Shown: piece by piece, positions 1 through 7,970 of the stretch
Position numbering within the stretch: position 1 is the stretch's first letter
Layout of the letters: every line of letters begins with the position of its first letter
Assembly (NCBI GenBank): GCA_964513215.1
Contig: CAZELU010000013.1
Location: 1 to 45,870 of the forward strand
Direction of reading: 5' to 3'
Source: Casp-actino8 sp964513215
Lineage (GTDB): Bacteria > Actinomycetota > Acidimicrobiia > Acidimicrobiales > Ilumatobacteraceae
Length of the DNA: 45,870 bases
Translations under genes and position numbers: made by a program
The notes under the pieces: generated by a model
Told to the model about the DNA's origin: nothing
The model's database searches: none
What the model saw: the letters and a program-made list of their open reading frames with translations, nothing else

Positions 1-891
1 CTTGCTCATGGCGCGGGCCTCGATCTGGCGGATGCGCTCACGTGTGAGGTTGAAGTGCTCGCCGACTTCTTCGAGAGTGCGCGGTTCGCCGCGGTCGAGC
101 CCGAAGCGCAGCTTCAGGATCTCGCGCTCGCGCTCGTCGAGGGGAGCGAGCAGACGCTGGATCTCTTCGGGAAGCAGCGCAGTGGCTGCCATCTCGAACG
201 GGCTTTCGGCCGAGCGATCCTCGACCACGTCGCCGAGTTCGGCGTCGCCGTCCTCGCGAAGCGGCTCGCTGAGCGACAACGGTTCGGCGGCGAAGCGCAA
301 CGCCTCGGTGACCTTGTCTTCGGGCATCTCGACTTCTTCGGCCAATTCGCGCAGCGTGGGCTGACGACCGAACTTGAGCTCGAGGCGCGAGCGAGCCTTC
401 TGGAGTCGAGCGAGAGTGTCGCCGGCATGGACTGGCAGACGAATGGTGCGACCCGTGTTGGCGATGCCACGGGTAATGGCCTGGCGGATCCACCACGTGG
501 CGTAGGTGGAGAACTTGAAGCCCTTGCGCCAGTCGAACTTCTCGACGGCGTGCATGAGGCCGAGGTTGCCCTCTTGGATGAGGTCGAGCAGCGGCAGGCC
601 CGACGCCTGATACTTCTTGGCGATCGACACCACGAGGCGGAGGTTCGACTGAACGAATTGACGTTCGGCGGTTTCGCCGTCGCGCACGAGGTTGCGCAGT
701 TCGCGCTTCTTGGCCGGAGTGAGACTCTTCGGATCGGCTGACGCCATGGCGGCCTGAGCGGTCTTTCCCGCTTCGATCTGCTTGGCGAGACGGACTTCGT
801 CGTCCTTCGTCAGAAGTGTGTACTGACCGATGTCGGACAGATACAGACGAACGAGATCTTCTTCGTCACGCTCAACGCGATCCTTGGCCAC
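1..891 (-). CDS. sigma-70 family RNA polymerase sigma factor (C-terminus cut by window edge)
   Basis: Primary-like sigma factor that directs RNA polymerase to promoters. 297 codons are visible. After about 20 residues come region 1.2 (YLSDIGQYTLLT), region 2 with the -10 recognition helix (FSTYATWWIRQAITR), region 3, and region 4 ending in LTRERIRQIEARAMSK at the window edge. By family comparison only a few residues are missing. There is no long acidic region 1.1, so this resembles an SigA/SigB/HrdB-type group 1 or 2 factor; which one cannot be told here. The GTG start is well fixed: an in-frame TGA lies two codons upstream, and GAGGG sits at good Shine-Dalgarno distance. A palindrome lies about 40 bp upstream (932-949). 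Divergent from the BI-1 operon. Confidence 0.95.
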   Translation of the reverse strand, partial: MAKDRVERDEEDLVRLYLSDIGQYTLLTKDDEVRLAKQIEAGKTAQAAMASADPKSLTPAKKRELRNLVRDGETAERQFVQSNLRLVVSIAKKYQASGLPLLDLIQEGNLGLMHAVEKFDWRKGFKFSTYATWWIRQAITRGIANTGRTIRLPVHAGDTLARLQKARSRLELKFGRQPTLRELAEEVEMPEDKVTEALRFAAEPLSLSEPLREDGDAELGDVVEDRSAESPFEMAATALLPEEIQRLLAPLDEREREILKLRFGLDRGEPRTLEEVGEHFNLTRERIRQIEARAMSK

Positions 892-931
892 CTGTCACCC
901 TCGATTCATCACAGGATGTTGCTCACTCGAC

Positions 932-949
932 CGTTCTCGATAGAGAACG
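932..949. promoter_or_regulatory. palindrome upstream of the sigma factor gene (possible operator)
   Basis: CGTTCTC-GATA-GAGAACG is a perfect 7-bp inverted repeat with a 4-nt spacer. It lies 41 bp upstream of the sigma factor GTG, in the 198-bp gap shared with the divergent BI-1 operon. It is operator-like in size, but no regulator can be named. No other strong feature was seen in this gap apart from the BI-1 ribosome binding site. Confidence 0.4.
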
Positions 950-1076
950 CGTCACCGTTCAGTGGTTTGCCACTCCGCCTCCGGGTGATGGGCGGAACAC
1001 TACCGACCGACCGTGCAACAACAACCTCCCGCCACCCGCAGTTGTATGTAGATCGGTATCGTTTGAGCACCGAGCC

Positions 1077-1082
1077 AAGGAG
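1077..1082 (+). promoter_or_regulatory. Shine-Dalgarno site of the BI-1 gene
   Basis: AAGGAG lies 7 nt before the ATG at 1090. It is one of few canonical Shine-Dalgarno sites in this window, where most gene starts look leaderless. Confidence 0.75.
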
Positions 1083-1089
1083 ATGAGCA

Positions 1090-1899
1090 ATGTCGAATCC
1101 CCTGCTAAATGAAAATCGTCTGCAGAAGGCCGCTGAGGCCGATTCTGGCTGGGCGGCACCAGCGCCCGAATCCCGCCGTCCGATCGACGACGGCCCCGTC
1201 AGCCCGTGGAATCCCACGACCACCGCGATGACTCTCGGTGGCACGGTGTCGGCCACTGCAGTGCTCTTCGTGCTGTTGCTCGCCGGCGCTGGCTTCGGAT
1301 GGGCCGCGGTGGAAGCGCCTCAAGGCGAAGTCACCGAGTTCCCCGCACTGGCGATCGGCGGTGTTCTCGTCGGTTTGGTGTGCGCGATCGTCCTCGCGTT
1401 CAAGCCCAATTGGGCTCGTGTTCTCGGGCCGGTGTACGCCGTGGCCCAGGGCTTCTTCGTCGGTGCCATCTCGCGCGCGTACGAGACCTACTACGACGGA
1501 ATCGTCGTGCAGGCGGCTGGTGCCACTGTCGCGGTGTTCGCCGTGATGTTGGCGCTCTACGGCCTGCGCATCATCAAGGTCACCGACCGGTTCCGTCGCA
1601 TCGTGATCGGCGCGACGCTCGGTCTCATGGTGTTCTACGGAGTGTCGCTGCTGCTGTCGCTGTTCGGTGCGCAGCCGTCGTTCATCTCATCGGCCAGTGC
1701 GTTCGGCATCGGATTCAGTGTGGTGGTGGCCGTCCTGGCCGCCATGAACCTGGCTCTCGACTTCGACTTCATCGAACGCGGTGTGGCCGAGAAGTATCCG
1801 CGTTCGGTCGAGTGGTTCGCGGCCTTCGGTCTCTTGGTCACCGTCGTGTGGCTGTACCTCGAGATCCTGCGACTGCTCGCCAAACTCCGCGACCGGTGA
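1090..1899 (+). CDS. Bax inhibitor-1/YccA family membrane protein
   Basis: Integral membrane protein of the BI-1/YccA (TMBIM) superfamily, 269 aa. About 45 polar N-terminal residues are followed by seven or so hydrophobic segments, beginning near residue 47. The family is recognised from the order of its helices, the VYAVAQGFFVGAISRAYE segment, and the DFDFIERGVAEKYPRSVEWFAAFGL-type region near the C-terminus. Relatives are linked to ion leak and to FtsH-dependent membrane quality control; the role here is not shown. It is first in a three-gene run in which each stop overlaps the next start, next to a CPBP-type protein and a zincin-motif protein. The ATG is supported by the AAGGAG site. Confidence 0.9.
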   Translation: MSNPLLNENRLQKAAEADSGWAAPAPESRRPIDDGPVSPWNPTTTAMTLGGTVSATAVLFVLLLAGAGFGWAAVEAPQGEVTEFPALAIGGVLVGLVCAIVLAFKPNWARVLGPVYAVAQGFFVGAISRAYETYYDGIVVQAAGATVAVFAVMLALYGLRIIKVTDRFRRIVIGATLGLMVFYGVSLLLSLFGAQPSFISSASAFGIGFSVVVAVLAAMNLALDFDFIERGVAEKYPRSVEWFAAFGLLVTVVWLYLEILRLLAKLRDR

Positions 1900-2570
1900 C
1901 CGTCGACGCCCGCCAGCGGCGGGTGATCATCATTCTTTCTACGGCACTCGTGTGCCTGTGGGGTGCCCGCTTCGGACAGAACCTGGCCGACGACTCGTGG
2001 AGTCATCTCACCCAGATGTGCTTCTGGGCCGGCACGCAGATCTTCTTCTATCTCGTCGTGCCGTTCGTCGTCGTTCGCTTCTCCGGCGGGCATCGTCACG
2101 ATCTCGGTTGGAGAATCTCCGGTACGGCCGAACATGCCCGTACGTATCTCGTCTTGTTCGCGATCGGTGCGCCGTTCGTCATCGCGGCTAGTTGGTTCGC
2201 CGAATTCCAGAGTCGCTATCCACTCTTCGACGTGGTTCCCGGTCAGTCCGGAGTGTGGGGTGATCTGTCGGTGTGGTGGGCGTTCTACGCCCTGCAGTTC
2301 GTGGCGGTGGAGACCTTCTTTCGTGGATTTCTGGTTCTCGGAATTGCCGACGTTCTCGGATCCACCGCGGTGTTGGTGGCCACCGTGCCCTATCTCATGA
2401 TCCACTTCGTGAAGCCGCCCTTGGAAGCCGCGGCATCCATCGTGGGTGGAATCGTCATGGGCACACTCGCGCTGCGTTCGCGCAGTATCTGGTGGGGCGT
2501 CGCCCTCCACGTCGCCATTGCTGCTCTGATGGACGGCATGTCGCTCGGACACAAGGGATTCCTGTGGTGA
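1896..2570 (+). CDS. CPBP family intramembrane metalloprotease-like protein
   Basis: Predicted multi-helix membrane protein of 224 aa in the CPBP (CAAX protease and bacteriocin-processing, Abi) superfamily. Motif 1 appears as AVETFFRGF, so the usual EExxxR is reduced to VExxxR with one glutamate missing. Motif 2 is the MIHF helix, and a later helix carries GVALHVAIAALMDG, which could supply the third ligand. Catalysis is therefore possible but not certain. The GTG overlaps the stop of the BI-1 gene (GTGA), which implies translational coupling. The reading frame stays open far upstream, but that part is the BI-1 gene read in another frame, so the GTG is chosen. Confidence 0.8.
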   Translation: MTVDARQRRVIIILSTALVCLWGARFGQNLADDSWSHLTQMCFWAGTQIFFYLVVPFVVVRFSGGHRHDLGWRISGTAEHARTYLVLFAIGAPFVIAASWFAEFQSRYPLFDVVPGQSGVWGDLSVWWAFYALQFVAVETFFRGFLVLGIADVLGSTAVLVATVPYLMIHFVKPPLEAAASIVGGIVMGTLALRSRSIWWGVALHVAIAALMDGMSLGHKGFLW

Positions 2571-3331
2571 GAGCCGTCGACCCCAACGATCGCAACGAAG
2601 TCGTGGGTGCTGCAGTGGGTGGCGCGCTCCTGGGCGCGCTGGCGGGTCGCGTTCTGCGTTCCACGACTCTTGGTGCTGCTGTCGGCCTCGCGCATGGCGT
2701 CGTTGCCGGCCGTCGGCGGGTGTACGACTGGTCGAATCGTCGTGGTCGGGCTGCCTTCGTGCTCGATCACACCTGGGCCCTGCCCACCACTGCGGCCGGT
2801 CTCGTCGTGCTGGGCTTCACGTGGATGCGCGAGCGGATCACGGGAGTGTCGCCCGGTTACGAACCATCGCTGTCCGAGCGCCAGAACCGCATGGTGCATC
2901 GCGACGGGTTCGTGTTGCGCCGCGGATTCGCCGTCACCATCGGCACGGTCATCAATGGTGCGGCGGGACGAGACGGGGTGCTCACCGAACGACGTCGCAA
3001 GCTCGTGACCGATCACGAAGACGTTCATGTCTGGCAACAACGTCTGTTCGGTCCGCTGTATCCGATCGCCTACATCTCGTGGTTCGTCGGGGGAGTGGTC
3101 GTGTCGCTCGTGCGTCGAGCCGTGTCACGCAATGATCGACCTCTCTCCACCGAGATCGATCGTTATGCGTACTACCGCAACCCGTTCGAGTGGCATGCGT
3201 ACACGTGCGACACCAATTGGCCGCCACACGGTGTCGAGCCCGAGTCGGTGTGGGCCGCCCGATTTCCGACTTCGGAGTGGATTCCGGGAGCGCTCAGAGG
3301 GTCCGCAAGAAACCCAGAAGCGCCGCGTTGA
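2567..3331 (+). CDS. uncharacterised membrane-associated protein with HExxH zincin-like motif
   Basis: Protein of 254 aa whose family I cannot name. It begins with a glycine/alanine-rich hydrophobic segment (about residues 10-45, glycine-zipper-like), then a second hydrophobic stretch. Near residue 150 it has DHEDVHVWQQRLFGPLYP, an HExxHxxQ motif like those in zinc peptidases and DUF4157-type domains, followed by another hydrophobic segment and a Trp/Tyr-rich C-terminus. A membrane-bound metallopeptidase is a reasonable but unproven guess. Its GTG overlaps the stop of the CPBP gene. Its 3' end overlaps the convergent epoxide hydrolase gene by 38 bp. Confidence 0.75.
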   Translation: MRAVDPNDRNEVVGAAVGGALLGALAGRVLRSTTLGAAVGLAHGVVAGRRRVYDWSNRRGRAAFVLDHTWALPTTAAGLVVLGFTWMRERITGVSPGYEPSLSERQNRMVHRDGFVLRRGFAVTIGTVINGAAGRDGVLTERRRKLVTDHEDVHVWQQRLFGPLYPIAYISWFVGGVVVSLVRRAVSRNDRPLSTEIDRYAYYRNPFEWHAYTCDTNWPPHGVEPESVWAARFPTSEWIPGALRGSARNPEAPR

Positions 3332-4256
3332 ATTCGTCCGGCTTCTCTTGCTGGGTCCAGTGCCCGGCTTCGGGAATGATCACACTTCCCTTGTAGTTGG
3401 GAGTGATCGAGTTGGTCGTGTCGATGGTGTCGAGACGCGATGCGATCACCCCGTCTTTCGATCCGCCGATGAAGAAGGTCGGCATCTTCATCACGTCGAA
3501 GGGGATGTCTTTCATGATGTCGTAGTTGGCATCGAGGTTGCGGTACCACGACACCGGTCCGAAGAAGCCGCTGTTGGTGTACTGCTTCACGTACGTGTCG
3601 AGGTCGTCGGCGGTGAGCCAGGACGGAAGTCGTTCGGGAACGTCCTTGAACATGTCGAGGAACCCGGTTCCTTCCATGGGCGGGATGTCAGTGGGAATTC
3701 CCTTGTACATCTCACCTGAGGCGCCCCACATGATCGTGTGCATCGTGCGGCGCACGTCGGCCTCGAGTTCGCGCTCGGCTGGTCCGACCGGTTGGAAGTA
3801 GAGCATGTAGAAGAAGCGGTCGCCGAACATTGCTTTGAACAGATCGGTCGGACGACCAGGCCATGGCGTGAGCGGAACACTGACGGCCACGATCGCGTTG
3901 CAGCGATGGGGGTGGAGTCGTCCGGCGTCCCACACCACGAGCGCGCCCCAGTCGTGACCGACGAGCGTGGCGGTCTCGTGTCCGTAATGGTCGAGCAGAG
4001 CCATGATGTCGCCAGTCAGTTGGCGGATTCCGTAGTCCTCCACCCGCTTCGGTGAGGACGAGAACCCGTAGCCACGTTGGTCGGGTGCGATCACGTGGTA
4101 TCCCGCGTCAGCGAGGAACGACACCTGGTGACGCCACGAATGGGCCGACTCGGGGAAGCCGTGGCACAGAACCACACACGGATCCGATGGATTGCCGGCC
4201 TCGGTGACTTGAAGATCGACTCCGTTGACCGACACGGTGACTTGGCGAGTACTCAC
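3294..4256 (-). CDS. alpha/beta hydrolase, epoxide hydrolase-like
   Basis: Cytosolic alpha/beta-hydrolase fold enzyme of 320 aa. HGFPES at residues 32-37 forms the oxyanion hole. The nucleophile elbow GHDWGA puts the nucleophilic Asp at 102, as in epoxide hydrolases and dehalogenases rather than Ser esterases. The cap domain follows, and the catalytic His is H299 in AGHWTQQEKP. The HGFP signature and the Asp nucleophile favour epoxide hydrolase (EC 3.3.2 type); the substrate is unknown. The GTG start lies 16 bp after the DksA/TraR-like gene, so the two may be co-transcribed. Confidence 0.85.
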   Translation of the reverse strand: MSTRQVTVSVNGVDLQVTEAGNPSDPCVVLCHGFPESAHSWRHQVSFLADAGYHVIAPDQRGYGFSSSPKRVEDYGIRQLTGDIMALLDHYGHETATLVGHDWGALVVWDAGRLHPHRCNAIVAVSVPLTPWPGRPTDLFKAMFGDRFFYMLYFQPVGPAERELEADVRRTMHTIMWGASGEMYKGIPTDIPPMEGTGFLDMFKDVPERLPSWLTADDLDTYVKQYTNSGFFGPVSWYRNLDANYDIMKDIPFDVMKMPTFFIGGSKDGVIASRLDTIDTTNSITPNYKGSVIIPEAGHWTQQEKPDEFNAALLGFLRTL

Positions 4257-4272
4257 CCCGCCAGTTTGCTCG

Positions 4273-4455
4273 TCAGGACGGGAGTCGACGAATCAGAGGG
4301 TTGGAGTCGAGGGCATCGTCGGGGATCGGCTGCCCCGTGACCTCGCACGTCCAGTAGGTGCCGGATTCGAGCCGGGTCATTGCAGCCTCCACATCGGCGA
4401 GATCGCGTTCGATGTCGTCGATCGACGGTTCGTCGGGTCGGGTGTTGTCGGCCAC
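4273..4455 (-). CDS. small DksA/TraR-like protein with degenerate zinc finger
   Basis: Small protein of about 60 aa. An acidic helix (about residues 8-35, ERDLADVEAAMTRLESG) precedes GTYWTCEVTGQPIPDDAL. This matches the C-terminal part of DksA/TraR-type proteins (GxYGxCxxCGxxIPxxRL), but only one of the four zinc cysteines remains. It is therefore unlikely to bind zinc in the normal way. The start is uncertain: the GTG at 4455 gives a compact protein, while an ATG at 4494 would add 13 residues and overlap the start of the divergent cyclophilin gene. The GTG is preferred. It lies upstream of the epoxide hydrolase gene on the same strand. Confidence 0.6.
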   Translation of the reverse strand: MADNTRPDEPSIDDIERDLADVEAAMTRLESGTYWTCEVTGQPIPDDALDSNPLIRRLPS

Positions 4456-4478
4456 GAACCCAATGTAGTGGTGGGAGG

Positions 4479-4484
4479 TAGCGT
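4479..4484 (+). promoter_or_regulatory. -10 box of the cyclophilin gene
   Basis: TAGCGT ends 8 nt before the ATG at 4493, implying a leaderless or nearly leaderless transcript. No clear -35 box is visible. Confidence 0.5.
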
Positions 4485-4492
4485 CGTCCCTC

Positions 4493-5050
4493 ATGTCAGA
4501 GACCTTCCCGCCCTTCGATGGATCAGCCCCCAAGCAGCAGAAGTTCCGGGCCTACCCGCCCATGGGAATCGATCCGACCAAGCGATACACCGCCACCATG
4601 AGCACGTCGATGGGCGAGCTGGTCATCGCTCTCGACGCGGTGAAGGCTCCGAAGACTGTCAACAGCTTCGTGTTCCTCGCGTTGAACCATTACTACGACG
4701 GCATCATCTTCCACCGCATCATCAAGGGTTTCGTGTGCCAGGGCGGCGACCCCACCGGCACCGGTCGTGGAGGTCCCGGCTATCAGTACGAAGACGAACT
4801 GCCCAAGGCCGGTCAGTACGAGATCGGTTCCTTGGCGATGGCCAACGCTGGTCCCAACACGAACGGATCACAGTTCTTCCTCATCAGCGGTTCCGACGGT
4901 GTACGTCTGCCACCGCTCTATTCGTTGTTCGGCAAGGTCGTGAAGGGACTCGACGTCGTGGAAGCGATGCAGAACGTGCCCACCGGCCCGGGCGATCGTC
5001 CGCGTACCGATGTCGTCATCAACTCGGTCACGATCAGCGTCGCCGACTGA
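4493..5050 (+). CDS. peptidyl-prolyl cis-trans isomerase (cyclophilin type, cytosolic)
   Basis: Cyclophilin-type PPIase of 185 aa that speeds proline isomerisation during folding. After about 35 linker residues the cyclophilin domain carries the usual motifs: FHRIIKGFVCQGGDP (catalytic Arg in FHR), SLAMANAGPNTNGSQFF (active-site Ala-Met-Ala and Gln-Phe-Phe) and LPPLYSLFGKVVKGLDVV. No signal peptide or membrane segment is seen, so it is probably cytosolic. The second cyclophilin of the window (minus strand, start 36700) is membrane-anchored and shares the GGPGY, PNTNGSQFF and YSLFGKV blocks. Confidence 0.93.
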   Translation: MSETFPPFDGSAPKQQKFRAYPPMGIDPTKRYTATMSTSMGELVIALDAVKAPKTVNSFVFLALNHYYDGIIFHRIIKGFVCQGGDPTGTGRGGPGYQYEDELPKAGQYEIGSLAMANAGPNTNGSQFFLISGSDGVRLPPLYSLFGKVVKGLDVVEAMQNVPTGPGDRPRTDVVINSVTISVAD

Positions 5051-6254
5051 CCGCACGCGTTCACTGTCGCTTCCCGAGGCGCGACGCATCGCCCTGGCAG
5101 CGCAGAGACTCGATCGTGCGCGGCCGACTGGTCGCGTCGATCGTCGCCATCTACGAACCGCGGTCGACACCATGGGTGTCATCCAGATCGATTCGGTCAA
5201 CGTTCTGGTTCGCAGTCAAGAACTACCCGTCTTCTCGCGTCTGGGAGCCCATCGTCGCGATTTGATTCCGTCTGCGACGGCACAGGGCGAACTCTTCGAG
5301 TACTGGGCTCACGAAGCGGCCCACGTTCCCACCCGCGATCACCGTTTGTGGCGATGGAAGATGGAGCGAAGCCAGCACGGACCGTGGCAGTCGGCGCGCA
5401 GCCTTCTGAAGCGGCGCCCGTCGTTCGTCGACGAGGTGCTTCAACGAGTAGCGCGCGATGGTTCCATCACCGCGGCCGATCTACAAGAGCGTCGTGGGCC
5501 GAAGGGTTCGTGGTGGGACTGGGACGACGGCAAGATCGCCCTCGAGTACCTCTTCATGTGCGGACAGCTCACCGCTACCCGTCGCGCGCGTGACTTCGCT
5601 CGTGTGTACGACCTTCCCGAGCGCATCATTCCGGCCCAACACCTGCGCACGCGCACGCCGTCGGCTGCCGATGCCCAGCGCGAACTCGTCGACAAGGCGA
5701 CGCGCGCTCTCGGTGTCGGAACCGTGTACGACATCGCCGACTACTTCCGTCTCGACACCAAAGACGTGAAACCGCGCATCGCCGAACTGGTCGAAGCCGG
5801 ACGAATCTCACCGGTGACGGTGGACGGCTGGCGCGATGTCGCGTACGTGCACGCGGATGCGCGCCGCCCGCGTCGGGTCGATGCTCGAGCCTTGGTGTCG
5901 ATGTTCGATCCGGTGGTGTGGAACCGCAAGCGCGCCGAACGCCTCTTCGACTTCCACTATCGCATCGAGATCTACACGCCGGCTCCGAAGCGACGTTTCG
6001 GTTACTACGTTCTGCCGTTCGTTCTCGGTGACACGTTGGTGGGGCGCGTCGATCTGAAAGCCGATCGTGCAGCCGGATCGCTCCTCGTGCACGGCGTATT
6101 CGGTGAGCCGGGTGTCGACAAAGCCGCGGTGGTCGCGGCCTTGCGCGAGGAGTTGACCGACATGGCTGCGTGGCTCGAACTCGACGACGTGGTGGTGGGT
6201 CGACGGGGCGACCTGGCGGCTCCTCTTCGCCGGTCGCTCGGCTCGCGTCGTTAG
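5010..6254 (+). CDS. winged-helix DNA-binding domain protein, YcaQ family
   Basis: Homologue of the YcaQ/AlkX-like family (winged-helix domain, HTH_42), members of which act as DNA glycosylases that unhook interstrand crosslinks. SLPEARRIALAAQRL opens the conserved part, then DTMGVIQIDSVNVLVRSQELPVFSRLGAH, which is the family signature, and QIDS-type residues typical of the active loop. The ATG at 5010 overlaps the cyclophilin gene by 41 bp. It is the only ATG/GTG/TTG upstream of the conserved N-terminus (the next, ATG at 5172, is too late), so either it or a CTG at 5064 is the real start. The stop TAG is also the first half of the next promoter. Confidence 0.85.
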   Translation: MSSSTRSRSASPTDRTRSLSLPEARRIALAAQRLDRARPTGRVDRRHLRTAVDTMGVIQIDSVNVLVRSQELPVFSRLGAHRRDLIPSATAQGELFEYWAHEAAHVPTRDHRLWRWKMERSQHGPWQSARSLLKRRPSFVDEVLQRVARDGSITAADLQERRGPKGSWWDWDDGKIALEYLFMCGQLTATRRARDFARVYDLPERIIPAQHLRTRTPSAADAQRELVDKATRALGVGTVYDIADYFRLDTKDVKPRIAELVEAGRISPVTVDGWRDVAYVHADARRPRRVDARALVSMFDPVVWNRKRAERLFDFHYRIEIYTPAPKRRFGYYVLPFVLGDTLVGRVDLKADRAAGSLLVHGVFGEPGVDKAAVVAALREELTDMAAWLELDDVVVGRRGDLAAPLRRSLGSRR

Positions 6255-6257
6255 CCT
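6252..6257 (+). promoter_or_regulatory. -10 box of the glutamine amidotransferase-like gene
   Basis: TAGCCT ends exactly 6 nt before the ATG at 6264, placing +1 at the A of ATG. Its first three bases are the stop codon of the preceding YcaQ-type gene. Confidence 0.6.
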
Positions 6258-6263
6258 GACCGC

Positions 6264-6998
6264 ATGGCTCGGCCACTCATCGCGATCGCTGGACGAGTGG
6301 CCGCCGCCGGTCGCGTCTCACGGAGTGCCATTTCGTTCGCTGGCCGGGTGTATCTCGACGCCGTTCTCCGTGCCGGCGGCGAACCCGTCACGCTCAGCCC
6401 GCGCGAACTACGGCACGACGATGCCGTCGAACTTCTCGGTCGATTCCACGGTCTGGTGCTCATGGGTGGAGCGGATGTCGATCCGCATTTGTACGGCCAG
6501 CAGCGCCAGCCGCACGTGTACGGGGTGAATCCCGAACAGGATCACTTCGAGATGGCGCTCGTTCGCGCCGCCCTGGCCGCCAAGATGCCCACGTTGGCCG
6601 TGTGCCGCGGAATTCAACTCGTCAATGTCGCGTTGGGTGGTTCGCTCATCCAGCACATCGGCGAGACCTCGGTACAACATGCTCCTTCGAAGTTCCCGGC
6701 TGGTCAGGACTTCGTGCTGCACGACGTCTCGATCGTGAAGGGCTCGAAGTTGGCTACGGCGATGGGTGCCACCAAGGCCCGAGTGGCGTCATTCCATCAT
6801 CAAGGTCTCGACGAGATCGCCAAGGGTCTGAAGGTCACCGCGTCGTCGGCCGATGGTCTCGTCGAAGGTCTCGAACACACCGGTTCGGGTCAGTGGCTCC
6901 TCGGAGTTCAGTGGCACCCGGAAGACACGGCGTCCACCGATCCGGCGCAGCAGTCGTTGTACGACGAACTCGTCAAACGTTCGTCGCGGCGGGTCTGA
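6264..6998 (+). CDS. class I glutamine amidotransferase-like hydrolase (PuuD/peptidase C26 type)
   Basis: Gamma-glutamyl hydrolase of the peptidase C26 family, 244 aa. The nucleophilic Cys is C114 in LAVCRGIQLVNVALGG, and the His/Glu pair of the triad is H218 and E220 in QWHPED. MGGADVDPHLYG is typical of the PuuD branch, which hydrolyses gamma-glutamyl-GABA in putrescine breakdown; no other putrescine gene is nearby, so the substrate stays open. Leaderless promoter. Its stop is one base from the stop of the convergent MpaB-type gene. Confidence 0.88.
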   Translation: MARPLIAIAGRVAAAGRVSRSAISFAGRVYLDAVLRAGGEPVTLSPRELRHDDAVELLGRFHGLVLMGGADVDPHLYGQQRQPHVYGVNPEQDHFEMALVRAALAAKMPTLAVCRGIQLVNVALGGSLIQHIGETSVQHAPSKFPAGQDFVLHDVSIVKGSKLATAMGATKARVASFHHQGLDEIAKGLKVTASSADGLVEGLEHTGSGQWLLGVQWHPEDTASTDPAQQSLYDELVKRSSRRV

Positions 6999-6999
6999 T

Positions 7000-7911
7000 T
7001 CAGACGTCGGCTCGAAACGCGGCCGGAACCTGTCGACTGGGTGAGTCGGGTCCGAGGGCCCACCGCATGGCGCGGGCCAGAACATCGCCGGCCGGACGCA
7101 CGATCGCGCGTTCGCTCACGGGGAACCAGGGCAGTCGGAGCGGTACCCGTGCCCACACGGGAAGCAGGCTCACGGCCGCGGCGGCGATCACGCCGTACAC
7201 CGGGCGGGCGATCATCGGCAGCGGGGGAGTGACCAGCAGATAGCGAGCGGCTTCGCGCGCTTCTCGGGAACTCTTCAACTCGGGGCGGTACTCGGCTAGT
7301 TGACGCTTGAGTTGCAGAGTCGACGTGGGAGGTTCGATCACTCCGAGACGATCGGCGATCACGGCCATGTCGGCCACGTAACGATCGGCGTCAGCGTTCG
7401 ACAGAGTGGTCTCTCCGAAGCGACGGTGCGACTGCAAGAACGAATCGACCTCGGCGAGATGCACCCACTTCAAGAGGTGCGGGTCGTTCGCGCTGTAGCG
7501 ACGGCCGTCGCTCGCTGTCCCGACAACACGCGTGTGAACGCGCTTCACCATCTCGATGGCCTTGGTGGCCTCGGTGTCGGGACCGAACGTGGTGGCGGCG
7601 AGGAAGTCGGCGGTGCGTTGCAAGCGCCCCCACGGGTCGTGGCGGTAATCGCTGTGTTGGGCAACGCCGGCCATGGCGAGTGGGTGAAGGGATTGGAAGA
7701 GCAGGGCGCGCAAACCTCCGATGAACATGGCGGTGTCGGAGTGCACGGTGCGGATGGGACGGGTCTCGTCGAACCAACGCGGACCGGGAGCGGTGAACAG
7801 TTCGCTCGCCCGCTGCTCGGCATTGGCCCCCACCACACGTGAGCGAACGGCGTCGGCCAGGACCGAGCGCACGGGTTCGATCGGCGAGGGACGGTGGGCC
7901 TTGGCGTTCAC
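7000..7911 (-). CDS. oxygenase MpaB family protein (DUF2236)
   Basis: Protein of 303 aa in the MpaB/rubber oxygenase family (DUF2236), heme enzymes that include latex-clearing proteins and fungal MpaB. The family is recognised from the sequence around MFIGGLRALLFQSLHPLAM, the DYRHDPWGRLQRTADFL block, and VKRVHTRVVG followed by YSANDPHLLKWVHLAEVDSF. Conserved His in these blocks are the likely heme ligand and active-site residues. A hydrophobic stretch lies near residue 240 (PMIARPVYGVIAAAAVSLLPVW). The GTG start has no competing in-frame ATG. Divergent from the AI-2E family permease, with 59 bp between the starts. Substrate unknown. Confidence 0.85.
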   Translation of the reverse strand: MNAKAHRPSPIEPVRSVLADAVRSRVVGANAEQRASELFTAPGPRWFDETRPIRTVHSDTAMFIGGLRALLFQSLHPLAMAGVAQHSDYRHDPWGRLQRTADFLAATTFGPDTEATKAIEMVKRVHTRVVGTASDGRRYSANDPHLLKWVHLAEVDSFLQSHRRFGETTLSNADADRYVADMAVIADRLGVIEPPTSTLQLKRQLAEYRPELKSSREAREAARYLLVTPPLPMIARPVYGVIAAAAVSLLPVWARVPLRLPWFPVSERAIVRPAGDVLARAMRWALGPDSPSRQVPAAFRADV

Positions 7912-7958
7912 GGCTTCATCGTTCCATCTCCCGCGGTGGACTGCTCTGTCCGGATCAG

Positions 7959-7964
7959 TACGCT
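7959..7964 (+). promoter_or_regulatory. -10 box of the AI-2E family permease gene
   Basis: TACGCT ends exactly 6 nt before the ATG at 7971, which fits a leaderless transcript. Confidence 0.6.
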
Positions 7965-7970
7965 CGTCAC

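Noticed and set aside
1206..1895. Upstream extension of the CPBP-like frame
   Set aside because: This part overlaps the BI-1 gene in another frame and its translation is arginine-rich without membrane segments, so the GTG at 1896 is used.
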